64,000 nt of DNA from Forficula auricularia (lineage: Eukaryota; Arthropoda; Insecta; Dermaptera; Forficulidae): NCBI GenBank assembly GCA_024734495.1, contig JALMQS010000187.1, positions 10,531,300 through 10,595,299 on the forward strand, given 5' to 3'. The position numbers were made by a program, and so were the translations under genes. The notes beneath the pieces are model-generated. The model saw nothing but the letters and a program-made list of their open reading frames with translations, made no database searches and was not told the origin of the DNA. Numbering within the stretch: position 1 is the first letter of the stretch; the number at the start of each line of letters is the position of its first letter. This document shows, piece by piece, positions 47,109 to 59,914 of the stretch.

Positions 47109-47330
47109 CATAATAATAGAACTTGTGCAAGATGCGAGGTAGGTTTCACAAAAAAAGAAATAAAACAAAATTGAGTTTTGAATTCGATATATTTCGGGGG
47201 TGAGTCCATCAACAGGAGTCAAAGAAAACCCACCCCGAAATATATCGAATTCAAAACTCAATTTTGTTTTATTTCTTTTTTTGTGAAACCTACCTCGCAT
47301 CTTGCTCAAGTTTTATTATTATAATAAAAT
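47109..47330. repeat. foldback with partial hammerhead-like motif
   Basis: Arms of ~85 bp (ATAGAACTTGTGCAAGATGC, GAGGTAGGTTTCAC). Minus-strand centre: CTGTTGA, TGGACTCACCCCC, GAAATATATC. One core base differs (CTGTTGA). Confidence 0.75.
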
Positions 47331-47816
47331 GTTTCACCTAGAAGCAACACCTAACTCCTTAAAAGTTATTTTTAAGCAGTTCCTAAATTTTTGTTCTTTG
47401 AACTCAAAGCTACTGTGCCCTGGGAATTTGTCTATGGGGTTAAGGGGGAGGGGACCTCCTAAAGAAAGAAAATTTACTGTTATTTTACCCAAAAACAATT
47501 TTTTTCCAAATTGTTGGTTGTAAAATTAATGTAGATTAATTTTAGTGTCTTAATATCATGTCCAATTTATTGAACATTAATTACCGGTTACCGGCAGTTT
47601 CTTAATTAATACTTTTTTTTTGATGAAAAAAGGTTTTGTTTTCCTAGTTACTTATGTTTATTACTCATATTTTTTTAATAATAATACAAAAAATACTAAT
47701 TAATTTCGTTTTATTTGAACTCTTTTTACTTTATCCAATGGAGCATGGGGAAAGTATTGTAATCGGTCTCGCGGCAAGCGCTACTTCCAAGGGTCCTCAG
47801 GTAAAGACAACGGTGT

Positions 47817-47920
47817 AAAACCTTAGAATTCACCTTGTGCCAGGAGGGATGGCCAATCAGATGAAAGTGCCTGTCATCTGATTGGCCATCCCACCTGGCA
47901 CAAGGTGAATTTTAGGTTTT
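47817..47920. repeat. long hairpin, MITE core
   Basis: 47-bp arms with only a few mismatches (CACCTTGTGCCAGG, GGATGGCCAATCAGATG) and a ~10-nt loop. Outer sequence to about 47985 (GGGCCAGTTGTATGTCGG on the minus strand) recurs at 40752-40820 in the opposite orientation, so it is a transposon copy rather than a solitary hairpin gene. Confidence 0.7.
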
Positions 47921-49162
47921 ACCCTTTGTCAACTGTTTAAAAAGAGTTAACCAACCGACATACAACTGGCCCTTAGTCTCTGATCCCCAAGCTAAGCCGA
48001 ATATCTATATGATAATATTAATCAATATAATAAGGAATAAATGATTCAAATCCGTTATCCCTATGACTTCTACGGTCAGCAATTTCCTTTCCACCTTCGT
48101 TTTTCCAGCGACCTGTAATATTAGTTTGTTCTGAAATACATGGAGTTTCGACTGCTACCTAGCCCCTAGATTCAAAGCAATTCAATCCCGAATCAAAATA
48201 ATTGAAATTGGTATACTTATGTCTATTAAAATTCAAAAGTTATAGTGTCATAGAAATCCTTAAGCGGCACCCAAAATCCCTTTGGCATTTTGGGAAGATG
48301 AAAGGAGATGATCAATAACTTAAAAAATCTTTCACCAATTAAATGTAATATTTAAAGCATCATTTACGCGAAACACGGAATTTTTTAAAATTCAACACCT
48401 CTCCGCAATTAAATATATACTAACTGAACAAACGCATTCACTAACACGTTTATTCCTATGACTTCTAGAGATTGAAACTCTCTTCTCTTTCCAGTGACAA
48501 ATAACCATCAGTCTTTCAAGCTCGCATCCACAGGAACCTTCAACTTCGACCCAATCCCTTAAGTTTTTCTATACTCTTTCTGGTTTTCAACCCTAACAAT
48601 AGAGCACATATTTGGTGCAACATCGTGAATTATTATCATCTAAAATAAATAAATAATTAATAAAAAAACAAAAACATATAAATAAATGTCAAAATGTTAG
48701 CTCTTAATTTATTTTAAATTTATTAATGTTTTTTAATGAACAGAACAATGCCTGGTCGTCCAATTCCAATTTATATAAAGAACTCAGGCATTTAAATTTT
48801 TTTTTTACACTTAACGGTAATAATTTTTCATACCATTGGATATTTTCCTCTTATTTTTAGAATGCAAGAGAAATTTTAACTTGAATACCTTTTTGACATC
48901 ATCGATAAAGCGATGGATTTTCTTTTTGGCTTTTATAGAGCAAATATCCATCGCTTTTTATGCGAATCCATAGAAAGGTTTAGGCAAATTTATAAAATCG
49001 ACTCAATATTCATTCATGAAAAGGATCAGAGCTCAAATCTCTCATTTTTATTCGTTTCTTCGAAAGAAATCCAACAAACTTAACCAGACAATCATTTCAA
49101 ATCCTACAATGATAAAAAAAATTGGTTTCCCTTATAGCTTTGATAAATAAATAAATAAATAA

Positions 49163-49164
<2 letters not shown>

Positions 49165-49236
<72 letters not shown>
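49165..49236. repeat. (TA)n microsatellite
   Basis: About 36 TA dinucleotides. The 62-codon ORF across it (alternating Tyr and Ile) is an artefact. Confidence 0.95.
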
Positions 49237-49238
<2 letters not shown>

Positions 49239-49679
49239 TGGCATGCGGTCCATGATGCTGTGGATGGGGCACATCCCTAAAATTTCAAACATTTAGAGTA
49301 TTCCCATAAATATATACTTCAAAATTTCAGGAGGATATATAATATCTATTTCTTTATATTTATAATTTAACTAAAGTGCATTTGTGCCTGTGTCTGTGGC
49401 TAGTGTATTTCCGTCCCCCAGCTGATAGCCTAAACCACTAGACATAGAAACGTGAAATTTGGAGAGGATATTATTCTCTGAAATAGGGGCTGACTAAGAA
49501 AGAGTTTTTCGAAATGCAACCTCTAAAGGGGGAAAAGGCCCCAAAATGTGTTTTCAGAGTTTTGCAAGATCTCTTAAACCCGAATAGATATCGATATGGT
49601 TTTTGCTTAGTAAAGTGAAGCATTAAAATACAAAAAATACATTTGAGTATTTTGCTCTATTTGCTTCTAAAAGTATCAT

Positions 49680-50325
49680 TAGAGTCGTCCTTATTTTAGG
49701 TATTTTCGAATTTGTACGCTGACAGAGGCTCATATGGTTCAAAAGAAATGAACAAAAATATCCCCAAGCTTCAAGTCTCTATCTCAATCTTAACATTTGT
49801 CCCATAGCAATGCAAGTTTCTCATCTAAATAACATAGAGCTTTTGGCAATGAACGATCAATTTCTTATTCTGGCCAAAATAATGGTTCAAAATCGTTTTA
49901 ACTCTGTAGTCTTTATCCTTATAATAGTAGCTATCACTTCAGAATTTTTATAGATTTTTAGATACAATTTTAATTTTGGAGTCTAGTAACGGTACGATAT
50001 AGGACTTATTTATCTAGCTGTAACTCCAACATTATACAAAAGCTAAAAATCTGTGAAAATTCGGAGGATAGATACTATTATAAAGATAAAGTCTACAGAG
50101 CTATCAAATTTTTGAATCAATCACTTTGGCCGGAATAAAAAATTGATCATTCACTGCCAAAAACCCCATGTTATTTTGATGGGAAACTTGGATCGCTGTG
50201 CGGCACATGTTAAAATTGAGATAGAGACTTGGAATTTGGCGGATATTTTTTTATTTTTTATTTCGAACCATATAAGCCCCTGCCAGCGTAAAAATTCGAA
50301 AATACACAAAATAAGGACCCTCCTA
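49680..50325. repeat. palindromic element, copy 2
   Basis: Same ends (TAGAGTCGTCCTTATTTTAG / GGACCCTCCTA) and interior as 14018-14673, with many substitutions between arms. Confidence 0.8.
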
Positions 50326-50545
50326 ATAGTCATTTTGGAGTAAATTTTTGCATTTTTTAATGTTCTTTATCTCTTGGGTTTTTTAAGATTTAGCATTCAA
50401 CATAATATAGATTTATTGTTAAAACATCTAGGCATAGTTTTTCATTTTTCCAAAATTTGACCCCTGAATCGAAAAATGGGGAATTTTTGATTTTGGGGTC
50501 TTAAACACAAAAGGCTTCGTATCTCTTGTTTTTCAAGTTAATTGT
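50326..50545 (+). repeat. repeat shared with 45.9 and 46.4 kb
   Basis: CATTTTTTAATG..., CTCTTGGGTTTTTTAA, ATTGTTAAAACATCT, AAATTTGACCCCTGAA and TTTTGGGGTCTTAAACACAA occur in the same order at 45885-45945 and 46425-46560, where a foldback splits them. Confidence 0.7.
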
Positions 50546-52296
50546 ATCTTAATCGCATTTCATAATAATAATAAAACCACATACAGATAAAAACAACATA
50601 ATTTTTTTTATAATATAAGAAGGCGTGTGGTGGTGCAGTTTATTTATGGTATTCGCTGGGGGTGCTACATACCCTTTCGCTGGTCCTGTTTCCACGAGGT
50701 TTTAGTCCGATCATTTGAATGAAAAGACTGTTTAATCAGAAATGATTTCTGAAACTTCAATGGTTCTTTCAACCGATATGTTAAAAGACAAATTTTAACA
50801 ATAAAATAAATTACCTTTCGGAAATGAAATTAATTTGGCTCCTCGCCCCTCCACTTGAGATTCAATGAGAGAATGAATCATTATGGCAGAATGAAGAATT
50901 AAAAGATTGGATTAGGGGAGGATCACGTGCCAGGATAAGCTGTGAGGTAAACACAGGTGCAAACTCGGCGGTGACCAACAAGTAGAAGCCAGTCAACCAA
51001 GAAGTAATCCTACTATTATACTAGGAGCCTCGCAGTCTATTATTATTATTATCCAACAAATCTCAGTTACCTATTATAATAGACATTCTTCAAGTTTCCC
51101 CACTACCCTCAAATACAAACTTAGTTAATTGTTATTTCTCTATTTTCTTATTTTCTTATATACTCTCGGATCGTTATAATATAACGTTCTCCAGGCAGCG
51201 TTTTAAAATTTTATAAATGCCTAACTAAAATACAAAGTTGAGGACTGTTGGAGCAGTGATAAAGGATAAGAGCAAGAATGACGTTTTTTCCTATGGGGCC
51301 GTACTTATAGTAAATTACGTAACAAATTTAAGGGCGTGTGGGGCTCAAATCAGATTGTTACTATTTGTTATGGTACAGGGGAGGGGTCCTTCAATGCTTG
51401 TAGGTACGTAATTTATCGAAATAAATATAAAATTTTCTGGTGATTAATAAAAAATTTAAATTAAATTAAAAAGTTCTAAATGCGTTACGTAATTTAAGTA
51501 CAGACCCTATTAAATTAACTTATCAAAAATGAATGCTTTTGAAGAAGAAATAGGTCGTAAAGTGTAATAAAATACTATATTGTTAAAAGTGCCTACGTCC
51601 TAATAATATGAAGAATTTCGTCATCTTTATGAAAAATGAGGGCTCACAAAATTGGTGGAGTTTTATAGTAAACATTGCATTTTTATGGTGCCACAAATAA
51701 AGCCTGATCGAAATTATTTTTTTAATAACAGCGTCGATTTGCATACTCGACAAGAGCTTAAAAAATTATAATTACCGCTACAAGTCCTACACCCTTTGAT
51801 CAATATGTGCTAAATTTTGAATTGATGCACTTTGTGACCTGAAGAAAATAGTGACTATCTAGGAGACATTGATATTGTCCATAAATGGGGAGAAGGGTGA
51901 ATTCCCAAAAAATGGAAATTATGAAGGCCAAATCCCTAAAAAAATCAATTTATATTTTATTTAATTTTAATACACTAGAAGGCAGGCTTGTATGATAAGT
52001 CATGTCAGTTTATATTTGTTAGATTTTGTCAATCAAAATCCATTTTTATAAAGATGTCAAAAAATGGGTCGACTCTTGAATAGTCTCAAAAGATATGTCG
52101 TTTTTCCGACGTGGAATTAATATGCTGCTAGAAAGATGGGAAAAAGTAGCGATGGACAATACTTTCAGCGACATGTTTTTTAGTGATTTTTTTTAAGAAA
52201 ACATTAATTTTCACGAATAAACACCAAGAACTTATTCAACCTCCTTTTTTTCATCTTATTTAACTTCAAATAACTTTATTTTAATTTAATTAATAC

Positions 52297-52962
52297 GTGT
52301 ATTGTTCCTCCGTAATCCAATCCAATTCAAATAAGACTCAATGTTGTCTAATTTCTAGGCGCGAAAATAGAGATTTCCCTGATATTCACTTCGATTCGAA
52401 TACCCTGAAAATGTGTGACAGCCTATCCATGTTGGGCGTCTCTGTCGCATCTGACCTGTCTTGGAATGAACACATCTCCTCTGTGGCGAAATCTGCAGCA
52501 AGGAAGATTGGCTTCTTATTCAGGTCCAAGCGATTTTACAAACCCCCACAACTTCTCACCATCTACAAGGCCCAAATCCGCCCCTATCTCGAATACTGCT
52601 CTCATCTGTGGAGAGGAGCCTCAAAATATTCTCTTGCTACCCTTGATGCAATTCAGAAACGAGCCGTCAGGCTAATTGACGATTCTACCCTCACCGACTC
52701 CCTCGACTCGTTGGCTCATCGAAGAGATGTCTCTGCCCTTTCCCTTTTCTATAGATACTATCACGGCAGGTGCTCTGATGAGATAAAGTCAATAATTCCC
52801 CCAAAGCATACTTTGCACGCAGCACACGTTTTGCCGACTCCCAACACTCTTTGCGGTCAAATTGGAAAAGTGCCGGACCACTTCATTCGCGAATACATAT
52901 ATCCCCATGACTTCAAGGAACTGGAACTCTCTCCCAGCCTCTATCTTTCCCAGCACCTATGA
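52297..52962 (+). pseudogene. non-LTR retrotransposon reverse transcriptase, C-terminal fragment
   Basis: About 220 codons of the C-terminal end of a LINE ORF2. Typical strings are KTQCCLISRR, MLGVSVASDLSWNEHI, ARKIGFLFRSKRF, TIYKAQIRPYLEYCSHLW and ALSLFYRYYHGRCSDEI, the usual thumb region of jockey/CR1-like and I-like elements. The catalytic FADD region is missing, so the copy is 5' truncated. The last ~40 residues are in a shifted frame relative to the expected ending, which is found in another frame. It is followed by a 3' UTR and an A tail at 53116-53128. Confidence 0.85.
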
Positions 52963-53675
52963 TCTTCAAACCTTCAAAACCAGGGTGCATAGACACCTAC
53001 GTCTACACCCTCTCACTTAATCAACTTTCCTTCTCTTCGGTAATGCAAGGGTCTTTCGAGATCCATAGGGGCTACACCTTTACTGGTGCACCCCTTCTTG
53101 CATTCGATTGCATTAAAAAAAAAAAAAATCCGGTACAGAGTTAATGATGTTAGTTATAACAGTTGTCCCATTAGAAAACCTATGTAAAATATACTTAAGA
53201 GATGTCTCTGCCCTTTCCCTTTTCTATAGATACTATCACGGCAGGTGCTCTGATGAGATAAAGTCAATAATTCCCCCAAAGCATACTTTGCACGCAGCAC
53301 ACGTTTTGCCGACTCCCAACACTCTTTTGCGGTCAAATTGGAAAAGTGCCGGACCACTTCATTCGCGAATACATATATCCCCATGACTTCAAGGAACTGG
53401 AACTCTCTCCCAGCCTCTATCTTTCCCAGCACCTATGATCTTCAAACCTTCAAAACCAGGGTGCATAGACACCTACGTCTACACCCTCTCACTTAATCAA
53501 CTTTCCTTCTCTTCGGTAATGCAAGGGTCTTTCGAGATCCATAGGGGCTACACCTTTACTGGTGCACCCCTTCTTGCATTCGATTGCATTAAAAAAAAAA
53601 AAAAATCCGGTACAGAGTTAATGATGTTAGTTATAACAGTTGTCCCATTAGAAAACCTATGTAAAATATACTTAA
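52723..53675 (+). repeat. tandem duplication of the LINE 3' end, unit about 475 bp
   Basis: 52723-53197 is repeated almost perfectly at 53198-53675, including the end of the reverse transcriptase, the 3' UTR, the A tail and about 70 bp of flanking host DNA. The copies differ by one T (CTCTTTG against CTCTTTTG) and the A-tail length. As flanking DNA is included, this is a local duplication after insertion, not two insertions. Its near identity says it is recent, or it may be an assembly artefact. Confidence 0.85.
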
Positions 53676-54239
53676 ACTACCCCTAGCTTCATTAACACTC
53701 AGTATCTTGATTTTCATATTGATCTGAAACGACCAGTGGTGTCGTGGTGCCAAAACGCCTTTCCGGCACTGGTTTTGGGAACATACGCGTATACCAACAT
53801 TTTCCGGACCCCAGGATCCCCAAGACTCCCGGAATTTCAGCGTTTCGGCAGTGCTAAATTTGCGATGACATAAATGGAATTATTAATTAATTAATCTGGA
53901 ATGATGAACAATAATTTTCCTGATCTCTGCTTATAATAATCATAACATTTTTCAACATCTTCTGGATTAAAAATGTAGAAAATCAGAAAAAATTGAACCG
54001 TTAAATGGTTGTAGATCATGAGGAAAATTTGGCATAACAGTTTGTATTAATAAACTGCATCTTTGTGCTCTGTTTCAATTACATAGTCCAAACCGCTTAC
54101 AAACAAAAAAGTAGCTTACATTTTAAAAGTTTTAGAGAACATAACGTTTCATAAAAAATGTTCACTTTTTCATTCATTTTATGCTGTTATATCTCAAATA
54201 ACAATTCCACTTCTAGAGAAAAAGTAAACAAAAATTTCT

Positions 54240-54590
54240 CCCCGTAAACCTAACAATTGATTCCAGTAGAGTTTTATACGCTGATTATCATGCAATTTCC
54301 CGATTTTTTACAACACGTCAGCGTTTTGAGATATTATCGGTCAAAATGACGAAAAGGGCCATTTTGACCTATTTTCGAGTCTCATTGGATATTAAACAGC
54401 AATATTTGAAATCAAAATATTTTGTTGACGTAATAGAAAACAGCTTTCTCTTTAATTTTCAAATCACCACTTGTTTTTAGCTCAATTAGAACTCGAGTTA
54501 TAACTAGATAAATAATAATAATAATAGTTATAACTAAATAAATCAGCGTATAAAACTCTACTGGAATCCATTGTTAGGTTTACCGGGACA
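54240..54590. repeat. foldback with 45-bp arms
   Basis: CGTAAACCTAACAATTGATT...TATACGCTGATTA and its complement at 54541-54587. Confidence 0.7.
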
Positions 54591-54970
54591 AATTTTTGTC
54601 CAACAGTGTTATCAAAGTAACAAGTACCTAGACTTTTAATACATAATATAACAATTGTAGAATTGAATTCATACTTTTGTTCCTTTGTAAGATTGAAATT
54701 ACAGGTTTGTTTACCAAGTGAGAGGATTTTTAATAGACTGGGGTTGTATTCATATTCATTTAAGCTCTGAATATAATCACAGGTAGCAAAGGAAGAATGC
54801 CCCCTCTTTTGTAATTGTCTCTCCCTTACAACAAACATCAGAGGTGACTTACATGAGTAAGGATTCCCGTTCAGCATCCCGTTTGGTTGGCTCCAGCCGA
54901 GACTCCAGACTGGGATAGGGGAGGGAACGAGACAAATTGAAGGATACCAATCAACCCACACAAATATCAA
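54482..54970 (-). CDS. unassigned 162-codon ORF
   Basis: The longest open frame in the right third outside the reverse transcriptase, in AT-rich DNA where stops should be frequent. The middle reads MFVVRERQLQKRGHSSFATC and then a hydrophilic stretch. I see no domain. The C-terminal ~40 codons overlap the arm of a foldback (54240-54590), so the real stop may differ. A relic of a transposon gene is possible. Confidence 0.25.
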   Translation of the reverse strand: MIFVWVDWYPSICLVPSPIPVWSLGWSQPNGMLNGNPYSCKSPLMFVVRERQLQKRGHSSFATCDYIQSLNEYEYNPSLLKILSLGKQTCNFNLTKEQKYEFNSTIVILCIKSLGTCYFDNTVGQKFVPVNLTMDSSRVLYADLFSYNYYYYYLSSYNSSSN

Positions 54971-55689
54971 AATTAGAATTATATTTAAATTACTATCTGT
55001 GCTAATAAACTAAACTTTTTCGTCTTTTGATTTTAAACAGGCTATTAATTTTCTTCGAAATTAAAATTTTTCAAAGTGCACTTGATATCGGATGAGATGA
55101 TATTATTTCCTGATAATATCTACAAGAAACTTTTACATTTTAGTCTTGATATAGTGTTATAGGCAATTTTTTTTTAAACACAATACATTCCAATTTTAAA
55201 ATTGGAAGAATAAGTTAAAACTTTTTTGTACTCTCGGTATTTTTTTACACTCGTTACGTTACAATTTTTAGTGATTTAACAAATGTTGATTTAAATTCAA
55301 AAATAGTGATTGATTCTCATCTATTACTCGGGGAATAACCATTCTTAAAATCAAAAATAGGCATCGATTCTCATTTGATACTTGAGGAATAACAATTCTA
55401 CATTAGATTTTTGACGTTTCGATTATTTTGGTACTATTGCTGAAGACGTAGAGGAATCGGCTTAAAATAAAAAATAACGATCGAATCTTATCTAATACTA
55501 GAGGAATAACCTTATTGGATTCCATTTTTGATGTTTTTTCTATTAATGACAACCTCTACTGAAAAGGTGGAAGAATCGATTTAAAGAAAAAATGACTAAA
55601 TTCTTTTTTGGTAAATAACTTAAGCTTAGCAATAAAGTTTAGGGAAAGCGGTTTTGGTTTATAGTGAAACATATTAAACACAGGAATTA

Positions 55690-56140
55690 TTTAACGGATG
55701 ATAGTGGTGTTTCACAAAGTGGAAATAAAATTAAAAAAATTAAAAAATCTTTTAAATTATTTTGGAGATTTTTTTATTTATCTCTATACATATTTCGGGC
55801 TATGAACCCTTCATGAGGAGGTTTAACATAAAACTGAATATAAAATTTTTTACATTGTATTGATATTATTTTAGTACAGGGCGAGTGCGACCTTTAAATT
55901 CAACCACACAATTCTTTCAACGCCCATTGGCTCACCCCCCCCCCACTCGCCCTGTTCTAAAATAATATCAATACAATGTAAAAAATTTTATATTCAGTTT
56001 TCTGTTAAACCTCCTGATGAAGGGTTCATAGCCCGAAATATGTGTAGAGATAATTAAAAAAAATCTCCAAAATAATTTAAAAAATTTTTTAATTTTTTTA
56101 ATTTTATTTCCACTTTGTGAAACACCACTATAATCCGTTA
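55690..56140. repeat. foldback with two hammerhead-like motifs
   Basis: Arms from TAACGGAT with AGTGGTGTTTCAC. Right arm, plus strand 56011-56049: CTC, CTGATGA, A, GGG..CCC, GAA, ATATGTGT, A, GAG; CTC/GAG pair as stem I and AT(A)/TGT as stem III. The left-arm copy (minus, about 55821-55772) has the better stem III (ATATGTAT) but CTCATGA in the core. The centre is a GGGCGAGTG inverted repeat around 55878-55955. Confidence 0.85.
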
Positions 56141-56389
56141 AAAAAAATCAAGCTTAGCAACTTGTAGGTATACTAAATTTGAGTTCATTAGCTACAACCG
56201 TTTTAGAACGATACATATTTTTTTTCTGATTTTCTGCATTTTTGAACCGGATGATATGAAAATTTAAAGCCCAAAATATAATCAGTTCTTCGTTCTGCAA
56301 ATACGAACATTTTGGCTGAGACTTTCTACTACATTTATTTTTGACTTCGCCACAGACAGTTTGAATATAAATAATGTTTGAAAATTATT

Positions 56390-58355
56390 TCCTTCACTTT
56401 TCAGACATTTCTTAATATGATAAAGCATAAAAGAAAATCGAGTCATTATAGAAATATTTCAAAGGGTTAGGGAAAATTAGTGAAATATATGTTACATTTC
56501 ATCTTAGAACAGTTATACCTTCAAAACCAATTGTCCTATAGAAAATAAAAAGAATTTTTCAAAAATATTGTCGGTTTTGGTTAAAGAGATGGTCCCTTTA
56601 ATAGGGTAAAACATTTCAGCGAAATCGGTGTCATCGACCAATTTTCACTTTTTTCAATTCAAAAATTATTTGATCAATTCATCGGGCTTGAATTTTTCTC
56701 TCTATATATTTTTCAAACTACAATAACTTTTTAACGATTAGTCGTAGAGCTTTGACTTTTATATACAATTTTGTTTATTATTAAATTTATTTTAGCAAAG
56801 GTCATTATGTAAAGTTGTTTATTTCAAAGGGTTAGACAAAAATGGTGAAATATATGTTACATTTCATCTTAAAACATTTATACCTCCAAAACCAATTGAC
56901 CTATAGAAAAACTTACATGAAACTATTTTAAGATATTGAAACATTCTACAAAAAAGTCTATATTTTTTATTTCGCTAGTATCAATGGTTTAGAAGAAAAA
57001 TGAGGTTTGTATGTGGATATTCAAGAATTTTTTAGGAGAAAATAAAAATAATTTTTCAAAAATATTTGCGGTTTTGGTTAGAAGGATGGTCCGTTTAATA
57101 TTATAAAAAATTTCAGCGAAATCGGGGACATCGACCAATTTTCACTTTTTTCGATTCAAAAAATTATTTGATCAAATATCTTCGGGCTTGAATTTTCTGA
57201 TTATATATTTTTTAAACCTCAATAACTTTTTAACGATTAATCGTAGAGCTTTGACTCTAATTTACAATTTTGTTTATTATTAAATTTATTTTAACAAATG
57301 TCATTATAGAAAGTTGAATATTTCAAAGGGTTAGGCGAAAATGGTGAAATATATGTTACATTTCATCTTAGAACAGTTATACCTTAAAAACCAATTGGCC
57401 TATAGAAAAACTTACATGAAACTATTTTAAGATATTGAAACATTCTACAAAAAGTCTATATTTTTTAATTCGCTAGTATCAATGGTTTAGAAGAAAAATG
57501 AGGTTTGTATGTGGATATTCAAGAATTTTTTAGGTGAAAATAAAAATAATTTTTCAAAAATATTTGCGGTTTTGGTTAGAGGGATGGTCCGTTTAATATT
57601 ATAAAAATTTTCAGCGAAATCGGGGACATCGACCAATTTTCACTTTTTTCGATTCAAAAAATTATTTGATCAAATATCTTCGGGCTTGAATTTTCTGATT
57701 ATATATTTTTTAAACCTCAATAACTTTTTAACGATTAATCGTAGAGCTTTGACTCTAATTTACAATTTTGTTTATTATTAAATTTATTTTAACAAATGTC
57801 ATTATAGAAAGTTGAATATTTCAAAGGGTTAGGCGAAAATGGTGAAATATATGTTACATTTCATCTTAGAACAGTTATACCTTAAAAACCAATTGGCCTA
57901 TAAAAAACTTGCATGAAACAATTTTAAGCGATTCAAATATACTACAAAAAATTATATGTATTTTATTTTGCTAGGATCAATGGTTTAGGAGAAAGACGAG
58001 GTTTTTATATGAATATTCAAGAATTTTTTTTGTGAAAATAAAAATAAGTTTTAAAAAATATTTGCGGTTTTGGTTAGAGGGATGGTCTCTTTAATATTCT
58101 AAAAAATTTCAGAGAAATCGGGGACATCGACCAATTTTCACTTTTTTCAATTCAAAAAATTATTTGAATTTTCCGACTATATATTTTTCAAACTACAATA
58201 ACTTTTTAACTATTAATCGTATAGCTTTGACTCTTATTTACAATTTTGTTTATTATTAAATTTATTTTAAGAAAGGTTGTTATAGAAAGTTTTATATTTC
58301 GAAGGGTTAGGGAAAAATGGTGAAATATATGTTACACTTAATCTTAGAACAGTTA
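56390..58355. repeat. satellite-like tandem array, unit about 0.5 kb
   Basis: CAAAGGGTTAG starts units at about 56460, 56825, 57324, 57822 and 58300. Spacings are 365, 498, 498 and 478 bp, so the first unit is shortened and the middle ones are nearly identical. Unit landmarks: GGTGAAATATATGTTACATT, GATGGTC, TCGGGGACATCGACC, TAACTTTTTAACGATTA. It ends about 200 bp before the 58.5 kb exon-like block. Confidence 0.9.
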
Positions 58356-58544
58356 TACCTTCAAAACCAACAAAATAAACAAAATATAATTTTCAATTTT
58401 ATTTCCTGGCTGCCTTGAAAAATCCCGGTCTGTGAATAAATTAATTATTTCATTTTTAAAAAATCTCCGAAGGATCTTTAGCGCTAAACATGTATATTGA
58501 TTGTGAGTGAGGTCGCATTTTTCCCGAGTAACCCTATCCTCTAC

Positions 58545-58758
58545 CCGGAGAGGACATCCTGACCAGACTTTGGCTCCTGCCAGAGTCCGAAGGCTGCTCG
58601 TCCATGCAAATGTCCTGCATGGCTCGGGTTTCGGGCTCAAATGACCAGCAGGCATCCAGCGGGAACCCTTGCTTCGTTTTCCCCGAGGAGACCGGAACTG
58701 CCCTCCGTTCACAGACGTCGTTCGATCCCATTGACTGATCTGGTCGATATCGATTCTG
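58545..58758 (-). other. GC-rich exon-like block, candidate 5' exon of glass or of a neighbour
   Basis: Acceptor TTTCAG (58761-58756, two CAGs in a row) and donor CTCCGG/GTAGAG at 58545/58544 bound about 214 nt of GC-rich sequence inside AT-rich DNA. One frame reads through the block and includes DACWSFEPETRAMQDICMD and a later Met-rich part; the other two are also largely open. I recognise no family. It lies upstream of and on the same strand as the gl coding exons, so a gl 5' UTR or alternative first coding exon is the simplest reading. A different minus-strand gene is equally possible. Confidence 0.4.
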
Positions 58759-59756
58759 CTGAAACAGGCACAAGAAACTCAACTAAAAGAAACAATTTTA
58801 CATTAAAACTTAAAAGCTTTAGAATTTATTTTGAACATAATTAATTATTTGATCAATGTACTTTTACTGCCTTAGTGCGTACTGAATATTTTTATTTATA
58901 ATGAAGAATGTAGGTAATCAAAATTGTTTAATTCCAGTAATTTTATTTAATCAAGTTATAATATACTCAAATATTCTTGATTTTATTTAAAAATATATAC
59001 TTATGTATAATTACTTTCACATATATCGTATATTCACTATATCGTGTAAATGATATAGGATATAATGTGAAGTATTGCGATCGCCTGACGGGGTCCTGAC
59101 TCTTTGAGAGCTACTATCTCCAAGGTGAAAAAAGTTAATTTCACTTTGTGACATTTATATGGAAGGAATCGATGCCTTTAGTAGTTTGTAAACGGATTTA
59201 GAATATACAAGCAGATATTGTGGTCTCCAGAAGCCAAAAAGAGCCCAAAAATCCATTGGTCCGTGTGTACTTATGTATGGATGTATGTACGTTTGTTCCC
59301 CCCTTCGTTTCGCAACCTTAAGTCCTAGAGCTAAGAAATTCGAAACTTAAGCTCGATATAGGCTAGAAGTACAGCAAGCTTTTGATTGAAGTCGGAACAC
59401 CGGATGTTGGCATTTATTTACATGAAAGATTTTTCGATTTTTGTGATTTTCTCAAAAACTGCTCTAAATATTTTTAAAAAATTGGTGTACTTATCAAGTG
59501 TCATAAGTTATTAGCCGTGTATATATTTTAATCCGATTGAAATAAAGAAAGAGGGTGTAAATTAGGAGTGTCTCTTAATAAATATTCGGATAGTAAATAA
59601 AAGGAGACTATACTATTAACTATTCCATTTAAAAATCACTGATATACAATTACAATATCATTATATTGAAAAAAATATTGTTTGTTATATTATGTAATTT
59701 AAGATGGTAAATACAAATCTTTTAAAAAACCAATTATTCTAATGATTAATTAAACC

Positions 59757-59914
59757 CGAGGGTGAACCGCGACCACCTAATACTCTATACACCCCTACTT
59801 CCACTTTCACTTTGATTTTCAAATAGAAGACAATAGATGAAGGGGCATTATCTAATTAATTCCAAATAATTCCAAAGACGTGTACACCTAATTTCAATCG
59901 AGGTTCACCCCTCG
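59757..59914. mobile_element. MITE copy 4 (CGAGGGGTGAACC family)
   Basis: 158 bp; 8-bp duplications ATTAAACC (59749-59756, 59915-59922). Subtype as in copy 3 (GAAGGGGCATTATC). Confidence 0.9.

Noticed and set aside
49104..49292. ORF of alternating Tyr and Ile
   Set aside because: Translation of a (TA)n microsatellite.
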